From: Streptomonospora salina
Lineage (GTDB): Bacteria; Actinomycetota; Actinomycetes; Streptosporangiales; Streptosporangiaceae
DNA length: 64,000 bases
Reading direction: 5' to 3'
Assembly: GCF_014204715.1 (NCBI RefSeq)
Contig: NZ_JACHLY010000001.1
Coordinates: 2,263,001-2,327,000 of the forward strand
In this document: positions 33,955 through 43,251 of the stretch, in pieces
Position numbering within the stretch: position 1 is the first letter of the stretch
Layout of the letters: the number at the start of each line of letters is the position of its first letter
Made by a program: the position numbers and the translations under genes
The notes under the pieces: model-generated
Seen by the model: the letters and a program-made list of their open reading frames with translations, nothing else
Databases searched by the model: none
What the model was told of the DNA's origin: nothing

Positions 33955-34800
33955 CTACAGCGTCGTCTGGAAGCCCTGAGCGCCGATGACTCGCAAGAGC
34001 TCCAGCTTCTCGGCGGCGTCGGTGCCTTCCAGAGGGAAGTAGGCAAGCAGGTTGAGATCGGCATCGGGGGTGAGCATGACCTCACAGTGCAGATCGACAG
34101 CTCCCACCTCGGGGTGGACGGCGCGTTTGAGGTCCGAGCGGCGGACGCCGACCTCGTGCCGCTGCCACAGCTCGCGAAACTCGGCGCTGGCCTCGAGGAG
34201 ATCGTTCACCAGTGCAGTGACGTCGGCGTCACCGCCGCGTCTGGAGTAGGTGGCGCGCAGGTCGGCGACATGTGCGGCGGCCAACCGCGGCCAGTCCTCT
34301 TCGAGCACGTGGGCACGTGCAGCCGGGTCGGTGAACATGCGCCAGATCATGTTGCTGTCCCGTCCGGGTGCCGTTTCGCCACAGCCCAAGAGGGTGCTGA
34401 GGAGGGCGTTGCTCCACACGATCTCGCCGAGGTCGGTGTAGATGCAGACGGGCACGTCGTCGAGGCGGGTTGCGAGGGCGATCAGTCCGGGCCGGAGGTG
34501 CCGTCCGGCCCGGCGGGGAGGTGCCGAATACCCTGCGAGATGGAGCAGGTGATCGCGTTCGTCCGGATCACAGCGCAGCGCCTGCGCCAGCGCCGCCACC
34601 ACGGACTCCGACGGGGCCGATCCGCGTTCCTGCTCGAGCCGGGCATAGTGGTCGGTGGAGACGCCGGCCAGCTGCGCGACCTCCTCGCGTCGCAGGCCCG
34701 GGGTCCGGCGGCGAGTACCGGCGTGCAGACCAACGTCGGACGGCCGTAGACGCTCGCGCCTGTGGCGCAGGAAGTCGGCGAGACCGCGGCGGTCGATCAT
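33955..34800 (-). CDS. XRE regulator with MmyB-like ligand-binding domain
   Basis: About 281 residues. HTH_XRE start GLADFLRHRRERLRPSDVGL, GLRREEVAQLAGVSTDHYAR, then the MmyB-like PAS-type domain (RPGLIALATRLDDVPVCIYT, EIVWSNALLSTLLG, RMFTDPAARAHVLEEDWPRL, then VGAVDLHCEVMLTPDADLNL). This domain binds fatty-acid-like ligands in characterised members. ATG at 34798-34800 chosen for the upstream GGAG; ATG at 34816-34818 is an alternative. Divergent from the aldo-keto reductase (100 bp), the usual arrangement for this regulator class, whose members normally control the neighbouring oxidoreductase. Confidence 0.9.
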   Translation of the reverse strand: MIDRRGLADFLRHRRERLRPSDVGLHAGTRRRTPGLRREEVAQLAGVSTDHYARLEQERGSAPSESVVAALAQALRCDPDERDHLLHLAGYSAPPRRAGRHLRPGLIALATRLDDVPVCIYTDLGEIVWSNALLSTLLGCGETAPGRDSNMIWRMFTDPAARAHVLEEDWPRLAAAHVADLRATYSRRGGDADVTALVNDLLEASAEFRELWQRHEVGVRRSDLKRAVHPEVGAVDLHCEVMLTPDADLNLLAYFPLEGTDAAEKLELLRVIGAQGFQTTL

Positions 34801-34900
34801 TGCTCCACTCTCCGTCATGTAGAACCGGATAGCCAGGGAGAGCCTCTCCCCGGATACACCGGTCCTGGTCGCAGGGTGAGAAACCGGCCAGGCTGAAGGC

Positions 34901-35899
34901 ATGACTGATTCAGCTTCCGCTGCACTCGCTTCCCGCACCCTCGGTCACAGCGGCCCGGCCGTACCTTCGCCGGGCCTGGGCTGCATGGGTATGTCCGGAG
35001 CCTACGGGCAGACCGCCGACGACGAGAGCGTCCACACCATCCACGCCTACCTCGATGCCGGAGGCACCCTGCTCGACACCGGCGACTTCTACGCCGCCGG
35101 CCACAACGAGCTCCTCGTTGGACGGGCCCTGCGCGAGCGCAGCCGCGACGACGCCGTGCTCTCGGTCAAGTTCGGCGAGATGCTCACCCCGGCGGGGATG
35201 CCCTCCGGCGAGGACGCCCGGCCCGCCGCCGTCCGCAACTTCCTCATGTACTCGCTCCAGCGCCTGGGCACCGACCATGTCGACATCTACCGCCCTGCCC
35301 GGCTCGACCCCGCCGTTCCGATCGAGGAAACGATCGGCGCGATCGCCGAGCTCGTCGAGCAGGGCTATGTCCGCCACATCGGGCTGAGCGAGGTCGGCCC
35401 CGAAACCATCCGCCGCGCCGCTGCCGTCGCACCCATCAGCGACCTGCAGATCGAGTACTCGCTTCTCAGCCGCGACATAGAAGACGAGATCCTCCCCGTC
35501 TGCCGCGAGCTGGGCATCGGCATCACGGCGTACGGCGTTCTGGCCAGGGGCCTTATCGGCGGCAGCGGCGCCGCGGGCGGCGCCTTGCCGATGATGCCTC
35601 GCTTCCAGCCCGGTAACCGCGAGCACAACGATCGACTGGTCACGAGCTTGAAGGAGATCGCCGACGCGAAACACGCCACGCTCGCGCAAGTGGCCATCGC
35701 GTGGGTCGCCGGGCAGGGAGCCGACATCGTCCCGCTCGTCGGATCACGGCGGCCAGGTCAGATCGAGACCATGATCGCCAGCACGACCGTCACACTCGAT
35801 CCTGAGGACCTGGCCCGCATCGACGAGCTCGTCCCCAAGGGCGCAGCCAGGGGCGCCCGCTACCCCGAAGGGCACATGCCCGACCTCGACGACCGCTAA
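34901..35899 (+). CDS. Aldo/keto reductase
   Basis: 332 residues, an NADPH-type TIM barrel. Typical starts SRTLGHSGPAVPSPGLGCMG, GGTLLDTGDFYAAGHNELLV (catalytic Asp and Tyr), VLSVKFGEM (catalytic Lys), VEQGYVRHIGLSEVG and the cofactor end VPLVGSRRPGQIETMIA. At the usual catalytic His position the sequence is IYRPARLDP, giving Ala where most members have His; this is a known variant pattern in one actinobacterial subgroup as far as I recall. It may still reduce reactive carbonyls. It is probably under the divergent XRE/MmyB regulator. Confidence 0.88.
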   Translation: MTDSASAALASRTLGHSGPAVPSPGLGCMGMSGAYGQTADDESVHTIHAYLDAGGTLLDTGDFYAAGHNELLVGRALRERSRDDAVLSVKFGEMLTPAGMPSGEDARPAAVRNFLMYSLQRLGTDHVDIYRPARLDPAVPIEETIGAIAELVEQGYVRHIGLSEVGPETIRRAAAVAPISDLQIEYSLLSRDIEDEILPVCRELGIGITAYGVLARGLIGGSGAAGGALPMMPRFQPGNREHNDRLVTSLKEIADAKHATLAQVAIAWVAGQGADIVPLVGSRRPGQIETMIASTTVTLDPEDLARIDELVPKGAARGARYPEGHMPDLDDR

Positions 35900-35998
35900 T
35901 CCGCGCGGTTCCGAGTGAGTGAGGGGGCCGCGAGGCGGATGAAGTCGCCCGCCAATTCGCGCGCATCGGCACACGCGGCTCCCTCCCGCCGAGGATCA

Positions 35999-36637
35999 GA
36001 AGAAGTCGGGCCCGGCCAGCAGCGCAGTGGCCTTCGACATCGGCAGCGCGTCGCCGGGCAGGGTGCGTGCGATGACGATCGCCGCGCTCCGGCGCAGCAG
36101 TTCGCCGACGGCAGCATCGTGCTGCGCCTCGCCGACGAGCGCACGACAGCCCGTGCGGCGTCCGACGTCGTGAGGAACGCAATCGGCGCCTCGAGGTGCG
36201 CGGTGAGGAGGTATTCAAGGGGGAGGGCATCGACGCGCCCCTCCGGCAGATCACGGCCGCGGGCGCCGGCCACCGAGGTTCTGAGGCCCCCCGCTCGGAT
36301 CCGATGTGGCCGGTGATGCGGATGGCGTCCGCGGTATCCAAACCGAGGCGCTGCGCCCAGGTGAGGGCCTCGTCGAGGGAACCTCCTCGTCGACCAGGCG
36401 GGCGGCGGCCAACCGGCGCGGTACCGCCCCCGCCTCCAGCAGGACGGCCCACTGGCGCGAGGTCAGCGCCAGGTAACGCAGCCCGGACAGGTCGCCCAGT
36501 ACCGTAAGGTCCGCGACGTCGGTCCGAGTGAGATCCACACAGCGCAGATTCGGGACCGTACACAGCGGCGCGAGGCCGACCGGCGCGGAGGTTTCCAGAT
36601 CCAGAACGGTGAGGTGACGGCGGCCCTCTAACGGCAA
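35999..36637 (-). pseudogene. Decayed leucine-rich-repeat-type gene
   Basis: Minus-strand pieces in three frames: RRHLTVLDLETSAPVGLAPL, CTVPNLRCVDLTRTDVADLT and LGDLSGLRYLALTS (LRR-like), then SLDEALTWAQRLGLDTADAI, then DALPLEYLLTAHLEAPIAFL, and finally AIVIARTLPGDALPMSKATA-LLAGPDFF and a stop at 35999. At least two frameshifts, and the 5' part is missing where the IS4-type remnant begins. Function unknown. Confidence 0.5.
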
Positions 36638-36647
36638 TGTCGTTCGG

Positions 36648-37328
36648 TTAGCCCTCTGGTGGGTTTGGCAAGGGGATGATCCGGATGTGGATGGTGGTGG
36701 GGTGGGTCCGGTGATCGATGCCGCGGCCGATGGCGCGGTACTTGGAACTGATCGCGCGTTTCCTCACCCGGGCTCGAGTGCGGCCCCGTCGGGCGGGCAG
36801 CAGGTCATGGAGGATGGCAGAGCCGATCCGGCCGACGAGGTCGGTCCGGGTGCGGGCGATAATGCCCGCGGCGCGCACGATCTGGTCGCGTGCGGTCCTC
36901 AGCGCGGTGGTGAATGCGGCGCGGTCGGGGTCGATGTCGGGCCGATGCAGCAGGGCGTCGCTCATCGCGGTACGCAGCGCCTGGTAAGTGACTAGCAGCG
37001 CCCAGGTCTCCTGGATAAGGGCTGCGGGGTGGCGTCCGCGCAGAACTCTGCCGCCCAGCAGGCTCGATTTCAGTTCGCAGTAGCCGGTCTCGATCTCCCA
37101 GCGCTCGTGGTAGAGCCGGGCCAGATCGGCCGCGGAGGCCTCGTCGGGGGCGAGGAGGCTGGTCAGCAGCCGGTAGGTGCCGTGGGTGGGGGTGTGTTCC
37201 CAGGCGCCGTCGGTGGGGGCGGCGATGACGGCGGCGTCGATGACGCGGACCCCGACCCCGCCGACGCGGGAAGGCCGCACAGCGCCGAGCGGGGCCCGAC
37301 CGTGGACGAGGATGCCCGAGGCCGACAA
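36648..37328 (-). pseudogene. IS4-family transposase, C-terminal remnant
   Basis: About 220 codons of the C-terminal half: VRVIDAAVIAAPTDGAWEHT, then the YHERWEIETGYCELKSSLLG block with the catalytic Glu (Y-x-x-R-W-x-I-E), VLRGRHPAALIQETWALLVT and a basic tail. The N-terminal half with the two catalytic Asp residues is missing and the start met here is fortuitous. The sequence just beyond the stop may be the original IS end. Confidence 0.75.
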
Positions 37329-37797
37329 TGAACCCCGGGTTGGTCAACCACCGGTCCCTTTTCTTGGACTCCTGCTGGAACGGCAGACGCCCCCCCGAAG
37401 CGCGGGGGGCGGATCGGGGCGCACAGGAGCGCCGATCCAGATTGCCCTTCGATGCCCCGCAACATGCCCTGCCGTGCCCCTGGATGGCACTGCGACGGTG
37501 GCCTGGGTCTCTGCGAACGACCGGGTCGTGGACGTCACCGGCGAGAACGTCGCTCTGGCCCCGGAATCTCAGGAGCTGCAAGACGCACGAGCGATTGGCC
37601 GGACTGCCTCACGGAACCGCCGCGGCTCTGGCGCGCACCCCCTAGATGTGATGTCCCGGGACGTTGGTGACAGCGGCATGGAAACGTGAGACCGGAGGTT
37701 GGCCGCCTCCGACGCTGTGCGGTCGGTGGACTCTCACCTCACCCGCGACTGCGTCGAACGGCGCCGCGCCGAAGGACGCACCGCAAAAGAGGTCGTC
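37329..37797. other. Intergenic debris, nothing recognised
   Basis: 470 bp between the IS4 remnant and the peptidase terminator. No credible gene, repeat or RNA found; probably degenerate sequence. Confidence 0.35.
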
Positions 37798-37840
37798 GGA
37801 CCCTCACCGCGGGCGCTCGGCGCGCCCGCGGTGAGGGTCC
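37798..37840 (-). terminator. Terminator of the S9 peptidase gene
   Basis: Perfect 19-bp stem (arms 37798-37816 and 37822-37840) with a TCGGC loop, 10 bp after the stop codon of the peptidase gene. Very strong hairpin without a T-run. Confidence 0.8.
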
Positions 37841-37850
37841 GGGCGTCATG

Positions 37851-39779
37851 TCACGACACCTCCGAGGAGCGCCCTCCCAGGTGCTTCGCCAGGAAGCTCT
37901 CGAGCCTCCTGTACAGCTCGATGTTGCTCTCGGGGTTGATGAACCAATGCCCCTCCGTCTCGTTGAGCAGGTACTCGACCTCACAGCCGCGGTCGCGCAG
38001 GGCCGCGGCGACGCGATCGGAGTTGCGCCGGTGCACGCGGACGTCGTTGGCGCCATGGATCAGCAGCACCGGGGCGGTGATGTCCTCGACCCGGCTTATC
38101 GGGGAGCGGGCGAGCATGTCCGCCCTCTGCTCGGGGATCTCGGGGTCGCCGATGTGGCGCAGGTAGCTGTTCTCGACGGCACGGCGGGCGAAAGGGACCA
38201 CCCCTTCGACGAGGTCGACGAGGTCGGACATGCCTGTGTAGCTGATCGCCGCGGCGAACCGGTCGGGGGTGAAGGCGGCTCCGACGAGCGCGGCATAGCC
38301 GCCGTAGGAACTGCCGTAGATCGCGACCCGGTTCGGGTCGGTCAGGCCGCGGTCGATCGCCCAGTCGAGGGCGTCGATCAGATCGTCGTGCATGCGCCCG
38401 GCGAACTCGCCGATCCCCGCCTCGACGTGGGCTTTCCCGTAGCCGGTGGAGCCGCGGAAGTTGACCTGAAGCACCGCGTACCCCCGGTTGGCGAGCAGCT
38501 GCACCTCCGGGTCATAGCTCCAGCTGTCGCGGTACCAGGGACCGCCGTGCACGACCAGCACCGTCGGCAGGTTCCGCGGCTCGAGGCCGACCGGGAGGGT
38601 GAGGTGACTGGGAAGGGGCAGACCGTCACGGGCGGTGAGAGCCACGGGGGTGACCGGGGCCAGCTGCTCGGGGTCGAGATGCGGGAACGGGCGAAACAGG
38701 CGACGCGCCTTTCTGGAGGCGTGGTCGTAGAACCAGGTGACGCCCGGGTCACGGTCGTGCGTGAACTCCACGACCCAGCGCTGTCCCGTCGTATCGGTGG
38801 AGACGTGGGAGAGGTCGCCGTCCGAGAGCTCGGTCAGGTGGGGCAGGATCTCGGCGAAGTGCGGCTCCAGTGCGTGGATGTCCTGACGGTCGCCGAGGTA
38901 CCGGACGCCGAGCAGGTCGCCGGTGGCCGGATGGATGATGAGCGACGAGGCGAATCGTGGGTCCGCCTCTGGCCGAGGAGTGTCCAGATCGAACACGGGG
39001 TGGCTGTCGACCTCCGTCTCCTCCCCGGTCTCCAGGTCGAGGTGCGCCACCCGGGTGAGGTCCGAGCCGCGCGCGGACCCGATCCACAGCCCCATGCCGT
39101 CCGCGGTGGGGACCGCGGGGAGGACGCCGAGGAGGATGTCGGATTGGGGGAAGCGGGCGATCGTTCGCGGCTCTCCGCCGGTCCGCTCGGACAGCACGTG
39201 CTCGCCGCCCTCCTCGATGGTGAAGGCCAGCACCCGCCCCGGGACGCGCAGCCAGGAGATCACGTCGCCGGAGCTCTCGGCGACCGGCGTGAGCTCCCCG
39301 CTCATGAGGTCGAGCTCGAAGAAGTCGATCAGGTCGGCACGGCGCTTGTTGAGCTGCACGAACGCCGTCCCGGCCCGGTCCGGCGATAGCTGCGCGCCCA
39401 GCAGGCGCACGCCCTCGTACGGGGTCAGGTCGACCGCGGGCTGCTCGGGCCGCGCCGGGTCGACGCGATGGAGATGCCAGTTCTCATCGCCGTCGGTGTC
39501 CTGCTGGAACAGGAGGTGGCGGCCGTCGACGCTCCAGAAGAACTGGTCGATGTTGCGCCGTGTCTCGGAGGTGATCCGTCGGGCGGCGGGGGTTCCCGAG
39601 CCCTCCTCGAGGTCGGGGGCGGACCAGTCAGAGTCGACGTCACGGAGGAACACGTTGAGCCGGCCGTGCCAGGGGGCGAGGTAGGCGATCCTGGTCCCGT
39701 CCGGGGAGATCAGGGCGCGGCTGCGGGCGGGCGGGGCGTAGAGATCCTCGACAGGGATCAGGGCGGGAACGGCGGTCAT
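37851..39779 (-). CDS. S9-family prolyl oligopeptidase / acylaminoacyl-peptidase type
   Basis: 642 residues, no signal peptide. N-terminal beta-propeller (for example SRALISPDGTRIAYLAPWHG and FFWSVDGRHLLFQQDTDGDE) shields a C-terminal alpha/beta hydrolase: oxyanion HGGPWYRDSW, catalytic Ser in YGSSYGGYAA near residue 490, Asp in HGANDVRVHRR near 578 and His in ETEGHWF near 610. It cleaves short peptides, often after Pro, in the cytosol. Complete and of usual length. ATG at 39777-39779. It stands between IS remnants on both sides, so it is an island of intact coding sequence or was brought in with them. Confidence 0.92.
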   Translation of the reverse strand: MTAVPALIPVEDLYAPPARSRALISPDGTRIAYLAPWHGRLNVFLRDVDSDWSAPDLEEGSGTPAARRITSETRRNIDQFFWSVDGRHLLFQQDTDGDENWHLHRVDPARPEQPAVDLTPYEGVRLLGAQLSPDRAGTAFVQLNKRRADLIDFFELDLMSGELTPVAESSGDVISWLRVPGRVLAFTIEEGGEHVLSERTGGEPRTIARFPQSDILLGVLPAVPTADGMGLWIGSARGSDLTRVAHLDLETGEETEVDSHPVFDLDTPRPEADPRFASSLIIHPATGDLLGVRYLGDRQDIHALEPHFAEILPHLTELSDGDLSHVSTDTTGQRWVVEFTHDRDPGVTWFYDHASRKARRLFRPFPHLDPEQLAPVTPVALTARDGLPLPSHLTLPVGLEPRNLPTVLVVHGGPWYRDSWSYDPEVQLLANRGYAVLQVNFRGSTGYGKAHVEAGIGEFAGRMHDDLIDALDWAIDRGLTDPNRVAIYGSSYGGYAALVGAAFTPDRFAAAISYTGMSDLVDLVEGVVPFARRAVENSYLRHIGDPEIPEQRADMLARSPISRVEDITAPVLLIHGANDVRVHRRNSDRVAAALRDRGCEVEYLLNETEGHWFINPESNIELYRRLESFLAKHLGGRSSEVS

Positions 39780-40004
39780 GACGGGTCCCTAAGGTTGTGG
39801 ATGTTCAGGGCACGATGTTCTGGATGCCCAGGACAGCGGGGGGTGGTTGATGACTGGTTGCCTCGTAGTGGCTCGGGAGGAATGGCCGCCCCGCTGTCCG
39901 GACTCCCCGGCCTCTGATTGAGATCTGCGAATCGTCGCTGTTGAGGGACCTGATGGGCGGGGCTGTCCACGGGGACCGCCGACAGCGAGGAGCGAGCAGA
40001 GCCC

Positions 40005-40540
40005 ATGAACACCGGCCAGGTCGTGTGGGTCGGCATCGACGCCCGCAAGACCGGTCACCACGCCGCGGCGGTCGACACCGCCGTGAACGCGAAGAGCTGG
40101 ACAAGACCATCACCAGCGTGTTCCGGTCCAACCCCCAGGCGCAGATCATCGAGTCCCTGCCCGGGATGGGGTCCGTCCTGGGCGCAGAGTTCGTCGTCGT
40201 CACCGGCGGCGGCTCGGCTACCTTCGCCCACGCGGGAAAACTCGCCTCTTGTGCCGGGTTGGCCCCGGCGGCCAAGGATTCGGGCCGGGTAAGCGGCAAC
40301 CTTCGGCGCCCTAAGCGCTACAACCGCCGACTGCGCCGGGTGTTCCACATGGCCGCGTTGTCCTCGATGGCAGCCGACGGCCCCTCGAGAACGTTCTATC
40401 AGCGCAAACGCGGCGAGCGGATGCGGCGCACTCAGACGCTGCTGGCGCTGGCACGCAGGCTGGTGGACGTGCTGTGGGCGTTGCTGCGCGACGGCCGGTC
40501 CTTCGAGTGCACAGCACCGGCCAAGCCAGTAGCGACTTGA
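40005..40540 (+). pseudogene. IS110-family transposase with internal deletion
   Basis: Starts MNTGQVVWVGIDARKTGHHA (the DEDD RuvC-like first strand of IS110 transposases), then after about 32 codons jumps to another frame: IIESLPGMGSVLGAEFVVVT, SATFAHAGKLASCAGLAPAA, RRPKRYNRRLRRVFHMAALS and the Transposase_20 Ser region. The central part is deleted and the two ends are out of frame. Confidence 0.75.
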
Positions 40541-40610
40541 CACGATCATTGAGATCCCCCTGGTCAGTGGGTGCGGATACCCCAGTCGACACCCTGACGC
40601 CGGGTCGGAC

Positions 40611-41363
40611 TCAAGCGTCGTGCGAGTCGGACCGTTCCCGTGCGAGGCGCTGCTGGAGGGCGCGCACGACACGGTGCTGCACCGGGCGGAGGCTGCGGGC
40701 GCCCAGCTGGTCCAGCAGCGCGGGGGCGAGGGGGTCGAGGGACGACATGCCCCCCGTGCTCGTCACGAGCGGTCGGATCTGCTCGACCCATTCATCGATC
40801 AGTGCCTCGACGTCATGCTCCGGCGTGTCGGCGTCGAGGGCGTAGAAGCGCGCGGTCAGCGCGGCGGAGGCCGCCCTGGCGTCCTCCGGGACATCGAGCA
40901 GGGCGGCCAGACCTGCCGTGCCCTTCTCCCCGAGCAGATGAGCGATCAGGACGAGCTGCTCGCGTTCGTACCCGACCATGTCCTCGGGCACGCCCAGACC
41001 GGGGCCCGCCTGCCATGCGGAGAGCTCCGGCGGCAGGTCGGGCGGGGCCCCGGTGCTGCGCAGCACGTCGATGCTGGCGCGGCGGGCGGTGAGCCGTTCG
41101 ATCTCGGCGGCGGCCTGGCGATCGAGCTGGTCGAGCAGCTCCTCGGCTACCGTGGGATCGTCCAGCACGTCGGGGAGGGCGGACAATGGGACCCCCAGCG
41201 CCGTCAGTCGCGTGATTCGCAGGACACGCACGAGGTGGCCGACGTCGTACTGCCGGTAGTCCCCGGATGTTCGCGGCGGCTCGGGCAGCAGTCCGATCTG
41301 GTGGTAGTGGCGCAGCGTGCGCACGGTGACGCCGGCCAGGGCGGCGAGTTCACTGCTGAGCAT
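40611..41363 (-). CDS. MerR-family regulator of the MFS exporter
   Basis: 250 residues. HTH_MerR: LSSELAALAGVTVRTLRHYH, QIGLLPEPPRTSGDYRQYDV, RVLRITRLTALGVPLSALPD, then a coiled-coil dimer helix (LDQLDRQAAAEIERLTARRA) and a C-terminal helical effector domain of ~150 residues. The ATG at 41361-41363 overlaps the end of the MFS gene by 14 bp, so they are one operon with the exporter first. MerR proteins act on promoters with 19-bp spacers; such a promoter lies right before the MFS gene (42577-42607), so an autoregulated drug-responsive efflux unit is likely. Confidence 0.9.
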   Translation of the reverse strand: MLSSELAALAGVTVRTLRHYHQIGLLPEPPRTSGDYRQYDVGHLVRVLRITRLTALGVPLSALPDVLDDPTVAEELLDQLDRQAAAEIERLTARRASIDVLRSTGAPPDLPPELSAWQAGPGLGVPEDMVGYEREQLVLIAHLLGEKGTAGLAALLDVPEDARAASAALTARFYALDADTPEHDVEALIDEWVEQIRPLVTSTGGMSSLDPLAPALLDQLGARSLRPVQHRVVRALQQRLARERSDSHDA

Positions 41364-42570
41364 CGGACATCTCCTTCGGGTCCAGATCGCGCAGGGCACG
41401 CGAACCGATCACGGCCAGTAGCACCAGGATCCACACCCCAGTGACGCTGACCGCGGCCAGCAGTGGCGAGCCGAGCTCTGCGAGCACACCTGCCAGCCCG
41501 ATCCCCGCCGGCGCGGCAACCGTCAGCAGGGCTGTCTTCACGCTGAGCACCCGTCCGAGGAGAGCGCCAGAGACGTGCTGGACTTGCAGGACACCGGTGA
41601 CCGCTCTGACCACGGAATTGCCGAGTCCCAGGGCTGCCGCCCCGGCGAACACTACAGCCGGGGAGAGGAGGGAGGCCATCAGAGCGAATCCCGCGGAGGT
41701 GACGATGAACCCCGCCGACAGCCATGTCCGCGACGACAACCGGGCTCCGACGGCACTGTAGATCGTCGCTCCGACCAGCATTCCGGCCGCTAAGACGGCG
41801 AGGACCAGGCCCAGCAGTTCGGGGCGGGAGATGAGGTCGAAGTACACCGGCATCACCAGCCCTTGCAGTCCGCCGAGCGCGACGGCCAGACCGAGGACCA
41901 AGAAGGTCGAGCCCAGCAGGAATCGACTCCTGCCCACGACCAGCAGGCCATCCACAAGCTCCCGCATCAGGGGCCGGCGCGCGGCGCGGGAGGCGTCGAC
42001 CTCCCCGAGGCGGCGCGGCAGCATCCGGGTCAGCACCGCTGCGAGCGCGGATGTCGCCGCCGTGATCCACAGCACGGCCATGGAGTCGACGGCGGCCAGC
42101 AGCACACCGGCGGCAGCAGGTCCGACCACCAAGGCGACGGATGTCAGGGTCTGGCGCACGCCCACCACGCGCCGCAGATCGAGACCGGTGTGCCGGGCCA
42201 CCATCGGAGCGAGGACCTCACGGGCCGTCAAGCCGGGCACGTCCCCGAACGCACCCAGGATGCCCAACAGAATGAACCACACCAGGTCGAGGCCCCACAG
42301 CATGTCTGCGAGCGGCAGCGCCGCGATCGCCGCGGCGGAGATGACATCCGAGACCACCGATGCCGTAAGCCTGTTGATTCGGTCGATGATCACCCCGCTG
42401 AGGAGGCCGACTACGACGGAGGGGACCGCGGCCGCGGTCGCCAGGGCGGACATGCCCAGCGGGCTGCCCGTGGTCTGCAAGACGATCAGCGGCAGCGCCA
42501 CCGAGGCGATGCCGTTGCCGAGCAGGCTCAGCAAGTGAGAGGCGTAGTAGGCAAGTGCGACGAGTGGCAT
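41350..42570 (-). CDS. MFS efflux transporter
   Basis: 406 residues with twelve hydrophobic segments: LVALAYYASHLLSLLGNGIA, the motif A-like VGLLSGVIIDRINRLTA, GDVPGLTAREVLAPMVARHT, then GPAAAGVLLAAVDSMAVLWI. Resembles MFS_3/macrolide-efflux type exporters (MefA-like). The ATG is only about 6 bp after the -10 box, so the transcript is probably leaderless. Followed by and overlapping a MerR regulator. Substrate unknown. Confidence 0.88.
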   Translation of the reverse strand: MPLVALAYYASHLLSLLGNGIASVALPLIVLQTTGSPLGMSALATAAAVPSVVVGLLSGVIIDRINRLTASVVSDVISAAAIAALPLADMLWGLDLVWFILLGILGAFGDVPGLTAREVLAPMVARHTGLDLRRVVGVRQTLTSVALVVGPAAAGVLLAAVDSMAVLWITAATSALAAVLTRMLPRRLGEVDASRAARRPLMRELVDGLLVVGRSRFLLGSTFLVLGLAVALGGLQGLVMPVYFDLISRPELLGLVLAVLAAGMLVGATIYSAVGARLSSRTWLSAGFIVTSAGFALMASLLSPAVVFAGAAALGLGNSVVRAVTGVLQVQHVSGALLGRVLSVKTALLTVAAPAGIGLAGVLAELGSPLLAAVSVTGVWILVLLAVIGSRALRDLDPKEMSDAQQ

Positions 42571-42576
42571 GTGGTC

Positions 42577-42607
42577 AGAGAAGACTCTGACGTCACGTCG
42601 GGGTCAA
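42577..42607 (-). promoter_or_regulatory. MerR-type promoter with 19-bp spacer
   Basis: On the minus strand TTGACC (42602-42607) and TTCTCT (42577-42582) are exactly 19 bp apart, with the dyad GACCCCGACGT / ACGTCAGAGTC (9 of 11 positions complementary) between and over the -35. This is the classic layout of a MerR-activated promoter, directly before the MFS-merR operon. Confidence 0.65.
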
Positions 42608-42924
42608 GTTCGAAGAGAACGGCTTGTGACCCGGCACCCCCTCCCCGGGCCGCTCCCGCGCAGGGCCGGTCCGCAGCCGCACTCCTGATGCCCGGCGCGG
42701 AAGGCGACGCGCCCCGCGGGGCGCGTCGCCTTCCGCCGCGATCCAGCCCGCCAGCTCCGCACCTCGACCGCGCCGAGGTCCAGGCCCCGCTCGGCAGCCA
42801 GGTACGCCGTATCGACGTCGTGGCCAGGTTCGTTCGCGGGGAAGAAGCTGGTGATCGACCGGTCCGCCGTGGAGGGATCGGCGACGAACGCCCCGTAGGG
42901 AAAACGCTCCTTCTGCCGGGACAT
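42604..42924 (-). CDS. Doubtful small gene of unknown function
   Basis: From ATG at 42922-42924 the frame reads MSRQKERFPYGAFVADPSTA, then DRSITSFFPANEPGHDVDTA and YLAAERGLDLGAVEVRSWR, which looks protein-like, then runs through a 40-bp palindrome (42697-42736) into low-complexity sequence. The true end may have been lost; the palindrome was probably its terminator. It could be the remains of a larger gene. No family recognised. Confidence 0.3.
   Translation of the reverse strand: MSRQKERFPYGAFVADPSTADRSITSFFPANEPGHDVDTAYLAAERGLDLGAVEVRSWRAGSRRKATRPAGRVAFRAGHQECGCGPALRGSGPGRGCRVTSRSLRT
42697..42736. terminator. 40-bp perfect palindrome (probable bidirectional terminator)
   Basis: GCGGAAGGCGACGCGCCCCG followed by its exact reverse complement, without any loop. 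It separates the MFS-merR operon from the decayed genes to its right. Confidence 0.55.
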
Positions 42925-42949
42925 CACACCTGGACTGCGAGCGTGTTTG

Positions 42950-43070
42950 CCAGAGTCCGCGGGTGGCTGCGGCGGCATGCGACGTTGGTCGACGCTCTGG
43001 GCACGGCTCCCTTCCTGCTGGTCTACCCCGTCCTCGTCGGCCAAGGCACGCGGCTGTTCCGTGTGCAATC
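42950..43070 (+). pseudogene. Possible RibD/dihydrofolate-reductase-like C-terminal remnant
   Basis: Plus-strand reading TLVDALGTAPFLLVYPVLVG-QGTRLF matches the end of RibD_C/dihydrofolate-reductase-like proteins (L-V-D-x-x-x-L-x-x-x-P-V-x-L-G-x-G-x-R-L-F). Nothing upstream or downstream fits, so only a scrap remains. Confidence 0.35.
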
Positions 43071-43251
43071 GCGCGAAAACGACGCATCTTTCGCGAAACG
43101 GACCTCTTGTGCCGTGGAGCGCAGCCGGATCGCGGCGAGCTGGACCGTGCCGTCATAGATCGCACGCACCTGACCGCCACCAGCGCCGAAGCGGCGATCG
43201 ACGAGGCGACGCGGGTGGCCGGCAGCGCCGAATACTGCCAGAATGACCGCC

